Assembly (NCBI GenBank): GCA_002683135.1
Contig: NYSS01000177.1
Coordinates: forward strand, 1 to 56,190
DNA: 56,190 bases
Direction of reading: 5' to 3'
Source: Planctomycetota bacterium
Lineage (GTDB): Bacteria; Planctomycetota; GCA-002687715
Part shown: positions 36,861 through 45,497 of the stretch, piece after piece
Position numbering within the stretch: position 1 is the stretch's first letter
How the letters are laid out: the number at the start of each line of letters is the position of its first letter
Notes under the pieces: generated by a model
Told to the model about the DNA's origin: nothing
What the model saw: only the letters and a program-made list of their open reading frames with translations
Databases searched by the model: none
Position numbers and translations under genes: made by a program

Positions 36861-36866
36861 TATATT
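36861..36866 (+). promoter_or_regulatory. possible -10 element for cytochrome peroxidase 2
   Basis: TATATT lies 44 bases before the GTG start of the second cytochrome peroxidase, with an AGAGGAG ribosome-binding site between. No good -35 is seen at 16-18 bases upstream (AATCTT at 17), so the assignment is weak. Confidence 0.3.
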
Positions 36867-36909
36867 GGGTGTGACCGAGCGGCCCCGACGAGTTCCAGAG
36901 GAGTCACGC

Positions 36910-38574
36910 GTGACGAAGTTTGGTGTGTGCATTCTCCTGATCTGCTGCGGGCTCTCTCCGTGTAGGGCAGGAGCTCAGAACCCGACTCCGCCCCCCGGGT
37001 TACCTCCGGTTCAGGCACCGCCGAACAATCCGATCACCGCCGACAAGGCCGTGCTCGGGAAGATCCTGTTCTGGGACGAGCAGCTCTCCTCGGACAACAC
37101 CATCGCGTGCGGCACGTGTCACAGATCCGGCAGCGGGGGCAGTGACCCCCGCACAGGGATTCACCCGGGATCTGACGGCGTATACGGCAACGGCGACGAC
37201 CGCTTCGCTTCGCCTAGTGTCATCCGGCAAGACTCGAACAGGGACTACACCCCTGACCCCACATTCGGCCTCGAGCCACAAGTCACCTACCGTCGCGCGT
37301 CCTCCATGCTCATGGCGGCGTTCTTCCCCGACGCCTTGTTCTGGGACGGCAGCGCGACGGGTCAATTTCTCGATCCCCAGACAGGCGCGGTGAGCATCCC
37401 GACGGGGGGCGCGCTGGAGAGCCAGGCCGTCGTCCCCATCATGGCGGTGGACGAGATGGCCCACGGGAACCGCAGCTGGAGCGACATCGCCGCGAAGCTC
37501 GCAGCATCGGAGCCGTTGAGGTTCGCGTCCAACCTGCCCGCCGATATCGTCGGGGCGCTGCAAGGGGCCAACAGCAGTTACCCCGCGCTGTTCCAGGCGG
37601 CCTATGGTGACCCGGCGATCACGGCTGAGCGCATCGCGTTCGCAATCGCGACCTACGAACGCACCCTGGTTCCAGATCAAGCCCCGATCGACGCCATCCG
37701 CGCGGGGCAGCCTGCGAACACGATCCTCACACCCCAGCAAGAAGAAGGCATGCAGGTGTTCCTCAATCAGGGCGAGTGCCATCTCTGCCACGATGGCCAG
37801 CTCGGATCCAGCCGCGACTACGCGAACATCGGCCTGCGACCCTGGCAAGAAGACTCGGGCCGTATGGCCGTCACGGGGTCGTTCGAGGATCGCGGCAGAT
37901 TCAAGACGCCGAGCCTGCGGAATGTAGGGTTCCGGTCACGTTTCATGCACAACGGACAGTTCTCCGGCATGGCCGAGGTCATCGCTTTCTACGGGCGCGG
38001 CGGGGACTTCACCGACGGACAGTACGACGCCATCGGGCACATCTCCTTGTCCGCCATGGAGCAGCAAAATCTGACAGCGTTCGTCTCCTTCGCCTTCGAC
38101 GATCCGCGAGTCGGCGCTGAAACAGGCGTCTTCGCGAGGCCGACATTGCAGAGCGAAATGAGCGGGGGCAGCGGATCGACCTATGGACCATCACGGGTTG
38201 GAAGCGGCGACTTCGCGCCGGAGTGGATAGCGCTCGCGCCGCCACTCCACGGGAACAACGCCTACATGGTCGGCGTCAAGGCGGGTCTGGGGGGCGCGGG
38301 GGGATTCCTCGGCATATCACAGTCGGCTGCCCCATCGGGCGCGTCCATCGGCGGCGTCCCGCTGAACATCAGTCTTTTCAATTCGCCACTCACCACCGTC
38401 GGTCTGACCTTGTCCGGATCGGGGGATGGGAACGGCTACGCGACCTTCCACGCACCGATCCCGGACGACCCCTCCCTCGCCGGCCTGACCCTGTACGGTC
38501 AGTGGTGGGTCGAAGACCCCGGCGCGACCAACGGCTTCTCGACCAGCCGCGGGCTCCAGCTCACCGTCTTCTGA
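36910..38574 (+). CDS. dihaem cytochrome c peroxidase/MauG family protein 2
   Basis: 554-residue paralogue of the protein encoded at 33982. The GTG at 36910 with AGAGGAG upstream opens a signal peptide (KFGVCILLICCGLSPCRAGAQ); upstream in-frame sequence overlaps truB and is rejected. Haem motifs CGTCH at 67-71 and CHLCH at 290-294. The stretch from ITADKAVLGKILFWDEQLSSDN to GGSDPRTGIHPG is almost identical to the first copy, and so are YERTLVPDQAPID and LRNVGFRSRFMHNGQF. The poly-Pro/Gly block is missing and the last 120 residues have diverged more than the core. The stop faces the EboF-type gene across 14 bases. Confidence 0.9.
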   Translation: MTKFGVCILLICCGLSPCRAGAQNPTPPPGLPPVQAPPNNPITADKAVLGKILFWDEQLSSDNTIACGTCHRSGSGGSDPRTGIHPGSDGVYGNGDDRFASPSVIRQDSNRDYTPDPTFGLEPQVTYRRASSMLMAAFFPDALFWDGSATGQFLDPQTGAVSIPTGGALESQAVVPIMAVDEMAHGNRSWSDIAAKLAASEPLRFASNLPADIVGALQGANSSYPALFQAAYGDPAITAERIAFAIATYERTLVPDQAPIDAIRAGQPANTILTPQQEEGMQVFLNQGECHLCHDGQLGSSRDYANIGLRPWQEDSGRMAVTGSFEDRGRFKTPSLRNVGFRSRFMHNGQFSGMAEVIAFYGRGGDFTDGQYDAIGHISLSAMEQQNLTAFVSFAFDDPRVGAETGVFARPTLQSEMSGGSGSTYGPSRVGSGDFAPEWIALAPPLHGNNAYMVGVKAGLGGAGGFLGISQSAAPSGASIGGVPLNISLFNSPLTTVGLTLSGSGDGNGYATFHAPIPDDPSLAGLTLYGQWWVEDPGATNGFSTSRGLQLTVF

Positions 38575-38588
38575 CCGCCAGCCCGGTC

Positions 38589-39971
38589 TCAGCCCCGCGC
38601 GGTCAGCGAGGCCAGCAGGTCCGGCATTCCTGACAGGGGGAACGGGGCCTCGCCGCCGTGGGTCAGGGGAGTGCTGCTAATCAGGACAGGGCCATCCGCC
38701 GGGTCGTCCGCGCGGCGTCCGTGGGAGCCCTTGACCACGCTCGCGTCCAGACCGATCACGTCCAGCGTGTTACGGAAGCCGAGCTTCTTGGCGAGGAGTC
38801 GGCGGGCGATCTTCAGCTTGGGCAACGGTAGCGCCGGATCGAGCAGCAGCTCGGCCGGGTCGTAGCCCGGCTTGCGATGAATGTCCACTGTGCGCGCGTA
38901 GTCCGGCGCGACCGCGTCGTCGCTCCAGAAGTAATAGGTGAACCATGCGTCAGCGTCAGCGACGAGGACGAGGTCGCCGGCGCGCTCATGATGGAGGCCT
39001 TCGGCGGCCCTATCGTCCCCCTCCAAGACCCGCTCCACGCCCGGGGTCTCTGCCAACGCGTCACGGACGGCGTCGCGATCCGCGGCGCCGCGGACGTATA
39101 CGTGGGCGATCTGGTGATCTGCGATGGCGAACGCTCGCGAGGCTCCGCAGTCCAGTCTTTCGCGCCCCTCCTCCATGCGTATGGACAGCATGCCAAGGTC
39201 GCGCAAGACCCGGTTGACGTGCACCGGCCGGGAAACCTCCGTGATGCCGTATTCCGAGAGCACGAGCACTCCCAGATCAAGACGGTCGGCGAGGGCGATG
39301 AACTCTCCGACGATGCCGTCGAGCTCGGAGAGGGCGGCGCGAGAGCGCGGAGCGTCCGGCCCGAAGCGCTGGAAGTCATAGTCCAGATGGGGGAGGTAGA
39401 CGAGCGAGAGGTCCGGGAGTTGCTCAGCTATCACCTTCATCGACGCGTCGGCGATCCAGCGCGTGGAGGACAGGTCGGCCGCCGGTCCCCAGAAACGAAA
39501 GAGCGGGAACGGGCCAAGCGCTGATTGCAACTGGTCGCGCAGATCCCCCGGCTGGGTGTGGACGTCCGGGACCTTGCGTCCGTCGGCCGGGTACATGGGG
39601 CGCGGCGTGACCGCCCAATCCACGGGGGCGTACATGTTGAACCACCAGAACAGCTTGGCCACCGTGAAACCTGGGCGCTCCTTGCGCAGGCGGGTGAGGA
39701 CATCTTCGTGCTGGATCAGATCGTGCGGTTGCCGCCAGAGCCACGGCTCGGCCAACTCGCGAAACCACCACCCGTTACCGACGATTCCGTGGTGCTGCGG
39801 CGTGACTCCGGTGAGGATGGACGTCTGCGCGGACATGGTGAGCGCCGGAAAGGGGCACTCCAGGGGCGACATGGTCCCGCGTTCGGCGAGCGCTTGAAGG
39901 TGCGGAGTCTCAGGGCCGATGAGTCGCGGGGTCAGCCCCACCGCGTCCAGCACCACAAGGCCGCGCGTCAT
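38589..39971 (-). CDS. eboF: EboF-type alkaline phosphatase superfamily protein
   Basis: 460-residue phosphodiesterase/nucleotide-pyrophosphatase-like enzyme. LVVLDAVGLTPRLIG at the start carries the first metal Asp, ECPFPALTMSAQTSILTG near 38-55 the catalytic Thr, then HHGIVGNGWWFRE, LFWWFNMYAPVDWAVTPRPMYPADG, LVYLPHLDYDFQRFG, LSEYGITEVSRPVHVNRVLR, DHQIAHVYV and TVDIHRKPGYDPAELL. These match the alkaline-phosphatase-family protein called EboF in ebo clusters. Cytoplasmic (no signal). The ATG overlaps the udk stop by three bases (ATGA), so it is the third gene of a metF-udk-eboF operon, not part of an ebo cluster. The substrate is unknown. Confidence 0.8.
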   Translation of the reverse strand: MTRGLVVLDAVGLTPRLIGPETPHLQALAERGTMSPLECPFPALTMSAQTSILTGVTPQHHGIVGNGWWFRELAEPWLWRQPHDLIQHEDVLTRLRKERPGFTVAKLFWWFNMYAPVDWAVTPRPMYPADGRKVPDVHTQPGDLRDQLQSALGPFPLFRFWGPAADLSSTRWIADASMKVIAEQLPDLSLVYLPHLDYDFQRFGPDAPRSRAALSELDGIVGEFIALADRLDLGVLVLSEYGITEVSRPVHVNRVLRDLGMLSIRMEEGRERLDCGASRAFAIADHQIAHVYVRGAADRDAVRDALAETPGVERVLEGDDRAAEGLHHERAGDLVLVADADAWFTYYFWSDDAVAPDYARTVDIHRKPGYDPAELLLDPALPLPKLKIARRLLAKKLGFRNTLDVIGLDASVVKGSHGRRADDPADGPVLISSTPLTHGGEAPFPLSGMPDLLASLTARG

Positions 39972-40612
39972 GACGCGAGAAAACGACGGCGCTCGTCCGG
40001 GTCGACGAGGCCCTTCAACCGAAACAGCACCATCTCCACCGCGACGCGGTTGGTCGCTCCATGCGGAATGATGAGGTCAGCGCAGGCGCGTGTCGGCTCG
40101 CAAAACGCCTCGTGCATTGGCTGAACGGTGGACTCGAACTGCTCCAAGACGCTGTCCATGGTGCGGCCGCGATCACGGATGTCCCGCCGCAGGCGACGAG
40201 CGAGCCGGAGTTCAGACGGCACATCCACGAAGATCTTGATGTCCATGGCCTCCCGCAGCGCCTCGCTCCAAAGCGCCAGGATCCCCTCGACGACCAGGAA
40301 TGGCCGAGGCTCGATGGTGGTCGTCTCCGCACCCCGCTGGCTCGCGGCATGGTCGTAACGTGGCGCCTGAACAGATCGACCGCTGACAAGCTCGGCTACC
40401 TGGTGCTCGACGAGAGGCCACTCAAAGGCCTCCGGGTGGTCAAAGTTGGTCAAACGTCGCGCGGCCATGTCGCCTTCGAGAGGCCGGTAATAATCGTCAA
40501 GACGGATAACCGCGACGTGCTCGGGCCCGATTTGTTCTGCCAGGTTCTCCGCGATCGTCGTTTTCCCACTCGCTGTGCCTCCGGCGACACCGATGAGGAC
40601 GTTCCTGGTCAC
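39968..40612 (-). CDS. udk: uridine kinase
   Basis: 214-residue P-loop kinase phosphorylating uridine (and cytidine). GVAGGTASGKTT near 8-19 is Walker A, IRLDDYYRPL the Asp motif, LTNFDHPEAFEWPL the nucleoside-binding stretch, FLVVEGILALW Walker B, and RLARRLRRDIRDRGRT the lid. The GTG at 40612 overlaps the TGA of the upstream metabolic fusion gene (GTGA), so initiation is coupled; a longer upstream reading would lie in the coding region of that gene. Pyrimidine salvage. Confidence 0.93.
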   Translation of the reverse strand: MTRNVLIGVAGGTASGKTTIAENLAEQIGPEHVAVIRLDDYYRPLEGDMAARRLTNFDHPEAFEWPLVEHQVAELVSGRSVQAPRYDHAASQRGAETTTIEPRPFLVVEGILALWSEALREAMDIKIFVDVPSELRLARRLRRDIRDRGRTMDSVLEQFESTVQPMHEAFCEPTRACADLIIPHGATNRVAVEMVLFRLKGLVDPDERRRFLAS

Positions 40613-42543
40613 GGGGCCCCTCCCGGCTCGTATCCAACCGGCTGCAGCACATCGACGGCCGTCCCGTAACGGCCGAGTTGAGGCATCACATAGCACCCGA
40701 CCACCCGATCGGAGAAAGCCGCGACCATCTCTCGGGCGATGGCCACGCCCTCAGCGACCCCCGAGGCCCCGGCGCCGGCCCGCTCCATGCGAGAGCGGAT
40801 GCCCTCCGGCACGGACATCCCCGGCACCTCGTTGTGCAAGAACTCCGCATTGCGGTGCGACACCAGAGGACAGATGCCGAGCAGCACCGGTACTCCGAGA
40901 GAGCGCGTCGAGTCGAGGAATCGCTCAACGACCGCCGCGTCGTATACGGGCTGGGTCATCACCATCTCAGCCCCGGCCTTGACCTTCATCTCGAGCCGAT
41001 TCACCTCCCGCTCGTAATCGAAGGCGCCCGGCTCGGCTCCCGTCGCGAGAAAGAACGAGGTGGCTTCACCAACCATCTTCCCGGCCGGGTCGATCCCGTG
41101 GTTCAGGCCCTCGACGAGCTTGAGTAACTCAATCGAGTCGAGGTCGAATACGGCGGTGGCCTTGGGGTAGTCGCCCATCTTCGGCGGATCGCCCGTGATG
41201 ACGACCAGGTTCTTCAAGCCGAGGACGTGTGCGCCGAGGATCTCGCTCTGGAGCCCGAGCAGGTTCCTGTCCCGACAGCACACGTGCAGGATGACCTCGG
41301 TATCCAGTTCCTTCTGCATCGTCAGCGCAAGCGCGGTGTTACTCATACGCACCGCCGCTCGGGGCCCGTCCGCGATATTGATGACGTCGATGCCCGCAGC
41401 CTTGAGCATGCGCGCGGCCTTCATCGGCTTGGCGGTGCTCAGGCCCGGCGCCGGATTCACCTCCACGGACACCACGAAGTCATCCGGCCCAGAAGGTGCC
41501 TGAGCCCGCGCCCCACAACCGAGGCGCTCTTGCCACACACGCATCACCTTGGAGGCAAGCTGGGATTTCTCCTCGGTCGGGACCGGCGTCACCCCCTCAA
41601 CGCTGATCGTCGCGGGCTGGCTTCGGGCCCCGGACACCTGAACCCGCGCCGGGCCGCCGCCGACCATGCGAACGGCGGCCGCCACGGCCGCCACGTGCTC
41701 GGGCCGCGTGCCGCAGCAGCCTCCCACGACGCGCACCCCGGACTTCAGCATGCGTTTGGCGAACACCCCGAAATACTCGGCCGTCGCCATGTACAGGGTC
41801 CGCTGATCGAGCCGACGCGGGCGACCCGCGTTCGGCATGGCGCTCACCGGATGCCCCGCCTTGACCATCTCCGCGGCGACGTCGTGGACAATGGCGGGGC
41901 CCTCGCAGCAATTCACTCCAATGACGTCGGCGCCCCAAGCAACCAGGAGATCGGCGACTCGAAGGGGAGCGGTGCCGTCCAGCAGATGCCCATCCTCCTG
42001 GAAGCTCATCTGCGCCATGAGCGGGCCCTTGAACAGGCCCCTGGCGACCTCGACTGCGATCCGCATCTCCCGCAGATGCTGGAAGGTCTCCAGCAACAGG
42101 ATGTCGACGCCCTCTTCGACGAGGGCGGTCACCTGCTCCTCGTAGGCGAGTCGCACGTCCCTCTGCTTGTACTCGGGCATGACCCCGAGGCCTTCGCCGG
42201 TCGGTCCGACCGCGCCCGCAACCCACGCGTCCGACCCCGCCGCCTCGCGGGCGAGTCGGGCACCGGCGCGATTGATCTCGACGACCTTGTCGTCGACTCC
42301 ATACCGCGCGAGCAGGAAACGATTGGCTGAGAACGTATTCGTTTCGATGACCTCAGCGCCGGCGTTCTTGTGCGCCTCGTGGATCTTGCGGACGGTGTCC
42401 GGCTTGACCAGGTTGGCCTCGTCAAACGCACGATTGATGAAATACCCCTGCTCGTAGAGCATCGTGCCCATGGCCCCGTCAAACACGACGGGCCGGACAG
42501 CGAGGGTCTCCAGGAATGTGGGTCGCGACTCGCTTTCAGCCAT
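40609..42543 (-). CDS. homocysteine S-methyltransferase / methylenetetrahydrofolate reductase fusion
   Basis: 644-residue bifunctional protein of the YitJ type. The first half (about 1-295) is a homocysteine-binding methyltransferase barrel with VVFDGAMGTMLYEQG, ETNTFSANR, GVNCCEGP (first zinc Cys) and VGGCCGTRPEH (paired zinc Cys). The second half (about 350-630) is a MetF barrel with VSVEVNPAPG, INIADGPRAAVRMSN, VILHVCCRDRNLLGLQSEILG, VVITGDPPKMGDYP and MVMTQPVYDA. Together it makes methyl-THF and transfers methyl to homocysteine or handles related methyl donors; no MetH cobalamin domain is present. It is the first gene of the operon with udk and eboF. No S-adenosylmethionine or cobalamin riboswitch is visible upstream. 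Confidence 0.93.
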   Translation of the reverse strand: MAESESRPTFLETLAVRPVVFDGAMGTMLYEQGYFINRAFDEANLVKPDTVRKIHEAHKNAGAEVIETNTFSANRFLLARYGVDDKVVEINRAGARLAREAAGSDAWVAGAVGPTGEGLGVMPEYKQRDVRLAYEEQVTALVEEGVDILLLETFQHLREMRIAVEVARGLFKGPLMAQMSFQEDGHLLDGTAPLRVADLLVAWGADVIGVNCCEGPAIVHDVAAEMVKAGHPVSAMPNAGRPRRLDQRTLYMATAEYFGVFAKRMLKSGVRVVGGCCGTRPEHVAAVAAAVRMVGGGPARVQVSGARSQPATISVEGVTPVPTEEKSQLASKVMRVWQERLGCGARAQAPSGPDDFVVSVEVNPAPGLSTAKPMKAARMLKAAGIDVINIADGPRAAVRMSNTALALTMQKELDTEVILHVCCRDRNLLGLQSEILGAHVLGLKNLVVITGDPPKMGDYPKATAVFDLDSIELLKLVEGLNHGIDPAGKMVGEATSFFLATGAEPGAFDYEREVNRLEMKVKAGAEMVMTQPVYDAAVVERFLDSTRSLGVPVLLGICPLVSHRNAEFLHNEVPGMSVPEGIRSRMERAGAGASGVAEGVAIAREMVAAFSDRVVGCYVMPQLGRYGTAVDVLQPVGYEPGGAP

Positions 42544-42740
42544 TATCGATCAAGGAACGGGTCCGCGAGGAACGTGTGGCGTGAGATGAGCGGGATGCGT
42601 TGTCCACGAATAAAGAGGTGTCCCGGGCTCGTGCTCGCCTCCAACGGGCCGCCGTCATACAGCACGAAGTTGGCGACCTTACCTTGCTCAACACTACCGT
42701 GGGAGGATGCAATTCCCAGGAGTCGGGCCCAGCCATCATG
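42543..42740 (-). pseudogene. carboxy-terminal remnant of an amidohydrolase
   Basis: The last 65 codons of this frame encode ARLLGIASSHGSVEQGK, ANFVLYDGGPLEA and HLFIRGQRI, the signature end of metal-dependent amidohydrolases (imidazolonepropionase/dihydroorotase superfamily), closing at a stop that abuts the next gene. Upstream the frame loses all similarity and runs antisense through the mltA promoter region, with no metal-binding HxH or other catalytic segments. So a longer gene has been truncated, and the remnant is not expected to be functional. Its stop is just upstream of the methyltransferase fusion start. Confidence 0.7.
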
Positions 42741-42956
42741 GCGACGTCCGCGAACGCGCGGCAGCCAGATAGGGGCGGCCGGCGCACCTGCGCCGGGCTC
42801 CATCCACAGGGGAGCGACGCGAGGAGAGGGATCACCGATACATGACGCATGGAACGACCTCCGCAGGGGCGCATGGTACTCCGATGGCGGGTAGGATGGC
42901 GCCGGGCGGTGAGCCCTCAGGGACAGTCCCCGAGACGGCGCCGTGGGAGAATATGC

Positions 42957-44189
42957 ATGGGCGGTTGTGCAAACCCGTCCCGGGCTGCGGCCTGGGCCGC
43001 AGCGGTGTTGGTGGTGGCCAGTTTGGGCGGTTGCGCGTCCGACCCTGCTCCGGAGCCGGAGGGGAAAGAATACGGTCGCCCGCTCCCTCCCGGCACGCCA
43101 GCACTCGAGCGGGTGACCGACCTCGCCGAAATCCCCGACTTGCGGGCCACGTTCGCGACCCGAGAACTTGCGATCGAGGCGCTGGACGAGAGCCTGGCCT
43201 ACTTCGGCAAGCCGTCCTCCCTCACCTGGTTCCCGTACGCCACCGACGACCGGTCGATCAGTCATGCAGATCAAGTCCGCACCCTGGAGTTGCTCCGCGA
43301 CGCGCTCGTCAATAGCGCGACCAGCGACGAGTTTCAGGGGCGCTGTCTCATGCTGTTCGATTTCTATCGATCACGCGGCTGGGACGGCTCCGGCGAGGTG
43401 CTGTACACGGCCTACTGCGAACCAATCTTCGACGGACGACGAAAGGCCGACGCTCGCTACATGTACCCCCTCTACGGGCTTCCGACGGACCTGGTGAAGG
43501 ACGCGGACGGGACGCCGCGGGGCCGGCGCGCCGACAACGGGCACGTCGTCCCGTACTACACCCGCGGCGAACTCGAAGCGAACGGCCACCTGGACGGGCT
43601 CGAGATCGTGTACCTGAAGGACCCATTCGAGGTCTACATCGCCCACGTGCAGGGATCGGCGCGCGTCGATCTCCCGACAGGCGACCAGCTATGTATCGGC
43701 TATGCGGGCAAGACAGACCGGCCATACAGCAGCGTCGGACTTCGCTTGGTCGAAGAGGGACACATCAGCTCCAGCAACCTGTCACTGACGACACTGAAAC
43801 GGTATTTCCGGAGCAACCCCGGCGAGCTCAATCGCGTGCTTCCGCACAACGAGTCCTACGTGTTCTTTGTCGAGCGGGAACCGGGACCATTCGGAAGCAT
43901 CGGAGCGAGGGTCACGCCATATCATTCCGTCGCAACCGACAAGTCCGTGTTCCCCCGCGGCGGTCCGTGCGTGGTGGTCGCCCGCATGCCCTTCGCTGAT
44001 CCTGACGACCCGTCCGGGATCACCAAACGAGACACGACCCAGCTAGCGTTCGACCAGGACACCGGGGGAGCCATCCGATCGGCCGGCCGCTGTGACCTTT
44101 TCGTCGGCACGGGTCACGAGGCCGAGCTGCTTGCGGGACACACCCGGGATGAGGGGCAGCTCTTCTATCTGTTCGTGAAGCCCCAGTAG
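42957..44189 (+). CDS. mltA: membrane-bound lytic transglycosylase A, lipoprotein
   Basis: 410-residue lipoprotein: MGGCANPSRAAAWAAAVLVVASLGGC with lipobox Cys at 26. The MltA domain is visible as LLFDFYRSRGWDGSGEVLYTAYCEP-like segments, DLYHVQGSARVDL-type IAHVQGSARVDLPTG, YAGKTDRPYSSVG, NESYVFF, and the 3D domain FDQDTGGAIRSAGRCDLFVGTGHEAELLAG with the catalytic and structural Asp residues. It cleaves peptidoglycan to 1,6-anhydromuropeptides. ATG 42957 has GGGAGA just upstream; a longer reading from 42849 adds an Arg-rich tract and would hide the lipobox. Its presence shows this organism handles murein. Confidence 0.92.
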   Translation: MGGCANPSRAAAWAAAVLVVASLGGCASDPAPEPEGKEYGRPLPPGTPALERVTDLAEIPDLRATFATRELAIEALDESLAYFGKPSSLTWFPYATDDRSISHADQVRTLELLRDALVNSATSDEFQGRCLMLFDFYRSRGWDGSGEVLYTAYCEPIFDGRRKADARYMYPLYGLPTDLVKDADGTPRGRRADNGHVVPYYTRGELEANGHLDGLEIVYLKDPFEVYIAHVQGSARVDLPTGDQLCIGYAGKTDRPYSSVGLRLVEEGHISSSNLSLTTLKRYFRSNPGELNRVLPHNESYVFFVEREPGPFGSIGARVTPYHSVATDKSVFPRGGPCVVVARMPFADPDDPSGITKRDTTQLAFDQDTGGAIRSAGRCDLFVGTGHEAELLAGHTRDEGQLFYLFVKPQ

Positions 44190-44211
44190 TTGCTACGCTG
44201 GCCTCCTCGCG

Positions 44212-45495
44212 ATGGACCCATCACGTCGTTTTGAACCATCGGGTCGCGCCGGCGAACCCGAGGGCCAAAGTCCCGAGTACTCCACGCTCTTTGTCGTTTG
44301 GCCGGAGGCTGAGGCGCCTCTCCAGGAGGAGGTGCGCCTCGCCCTAGTCGCCGCCTACGGGTCCCTGGACGTCATCGAGGAGCTCGACGCTGGAGACGAC
44401 CTCCTGTGGGGAGTGACCTGGCGTGTGCCGGCCGATGGTGATCGCCCGGAGACCGACTACCTTGTTTGGGCCGAACCGCGGGGAGACCTGGGCGACGACT
44501 TTCTTCGCCAAGCGCTCGGCGCCGGGGCCGAGTACGAAGCCGCGAAGGCGAGTCGCTGGTTGATCGGCGTGGAGACGCGCCTGAACTTGCGCTGTCCGCA
44601 GGCCAGCTTTCAGCAGCAACTCCAATTTTCGCGCGAAGTCGCCGTCCCCGGCCTGGTTGCTGTCTATGACGACAACGCCGTGGTCGTCCGCTCGGGGCAC
44701 GAGATCCACGATCTTTGCGCCTGCGACGTGCCGCCTCGCGCAAGCACCCTGTACGCCATCCACGTCGTCGAAGGCACCGGAGGCCTGTGGCTCCACACGC
44801 ACGGGCTTCTTCGGACAGGCCTGCCTGACCTCGATCTGCTGGGCATCCCCACTCAACTCGCAGACGACGCCCACGAGCTGCTGAATGCGATCGTGGACGC
44901 CCTGCTCGCGGGTATCGAGCCGGATCCCTCGGGTCGGCTCGATCTTGGCGAGGGCCTTGGGCTCAGGTTGTTGCCACTTGGTGATGCGGTCGGCCTGTTC
45001 CCACCGGACATCGCCGGTGGATCGAACGACCGAAGCGGGCAAATGGCCGATCATGGGGGCGATCGCCTGATCGTCCTGGACGCGCGCCGGGATCTCGCGC
45101 CCCTCGATACCCTCTTTCAGGTCGGCGCAGAAGGCACGCTATACAAATCACGAGGGGAGACGGAACGCCAACGGAGCCTCTCTGTGTCGCGATGGGGAAC
45201 GTTCGGCCAGCTCTTTGCCATGAACCGTCAGGGGACGGAATGGAGTTTCCACGTGAAGCTCGCATATGACCAGCAAGCGGCGGGGACGCGGGAACACCTG
45301 TGGTTCGAAGTTCTCGGGCTGCGCCCAGGCCGGGTGCACGGGCGATTGATGAACCGGCCCGTGGATGTCCCCGGCTTGCGCGCTGGGCAGGAATTGTGGC
45401 AGCCGCTCGAGCGCTTGACTGACTGGCTGATCGTGACACCCCATGGCAACTTCGATCCCGAAGTTGCGCCCGCGCTCCTGCAGGAGCCCTTGTAG
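44212..45495 (+). CDS. DUF4026/DUF2314 protein
   Basis: 427-residue cytoplasmic-looking protein of unknown function. The middle resembles DUF4026 (VPGLVAVYDDNAVVVRSGHEI, LYAIHVVEGTGGLWLHTHGLLRTGLPDLDLLGI) and the end resembles DUF2314 (EHLWFEVLGLRPGRVHGRLMNRP, LTDWLIVTPHGNFDPE). Members occur as free-standing proteins in many bacteria. It begins 22 bases after mltA without an obvious Shine-Dalgarno and ends two bases before thpR, suggesting an mltA-DUF4026-thpR transcript. Confidence 0.78.
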   Translation: MDPSRRFEPSGRAGEPEGQSPEYSTLFVVWPEAEAPLQEEVRLALVAAYGSLDVIEELDAGDDLLWGVTWRVPADGDRPETDYLVWAEPRGDLGDDFLRQALGAGAEYEAAKASRWLIGVETRLNLRCPQASFQQQLQFSREVAVPGLVAVYDDNAVVVRSGHEIHDLCACDVPPRASTLYAIHVVEGTGGLWLHTHGLLRTGLPDLDLLGIPTQLADDAHELLNAIVDALLAGIEPDPSGRLDLGEGLGLRLLPLGDAVGLFPPDIAGGSNDRSGQMADHGGDRLIVLDARRDLAPLDTLFQVGAEGTLYKSRGETERQRSLSVSRWGTFGQLFAMNRQGTEWSFHVKLAYDQQAAGTREHLWFEVLGLRPGRVHGRLMNRPVDVPGLRAGQELWQPLERLTDWLIVTPHGNFDPEVAPALLQEPL

Positions 45496-45497
45496 CG

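Noticed and set aside
41227-42330. 367-codon open frame on the plus strand
   Set aside because: Antisense to the homocysteine methyltransferase/MTHFR fusion; His/Arg-rich composition without a domain.
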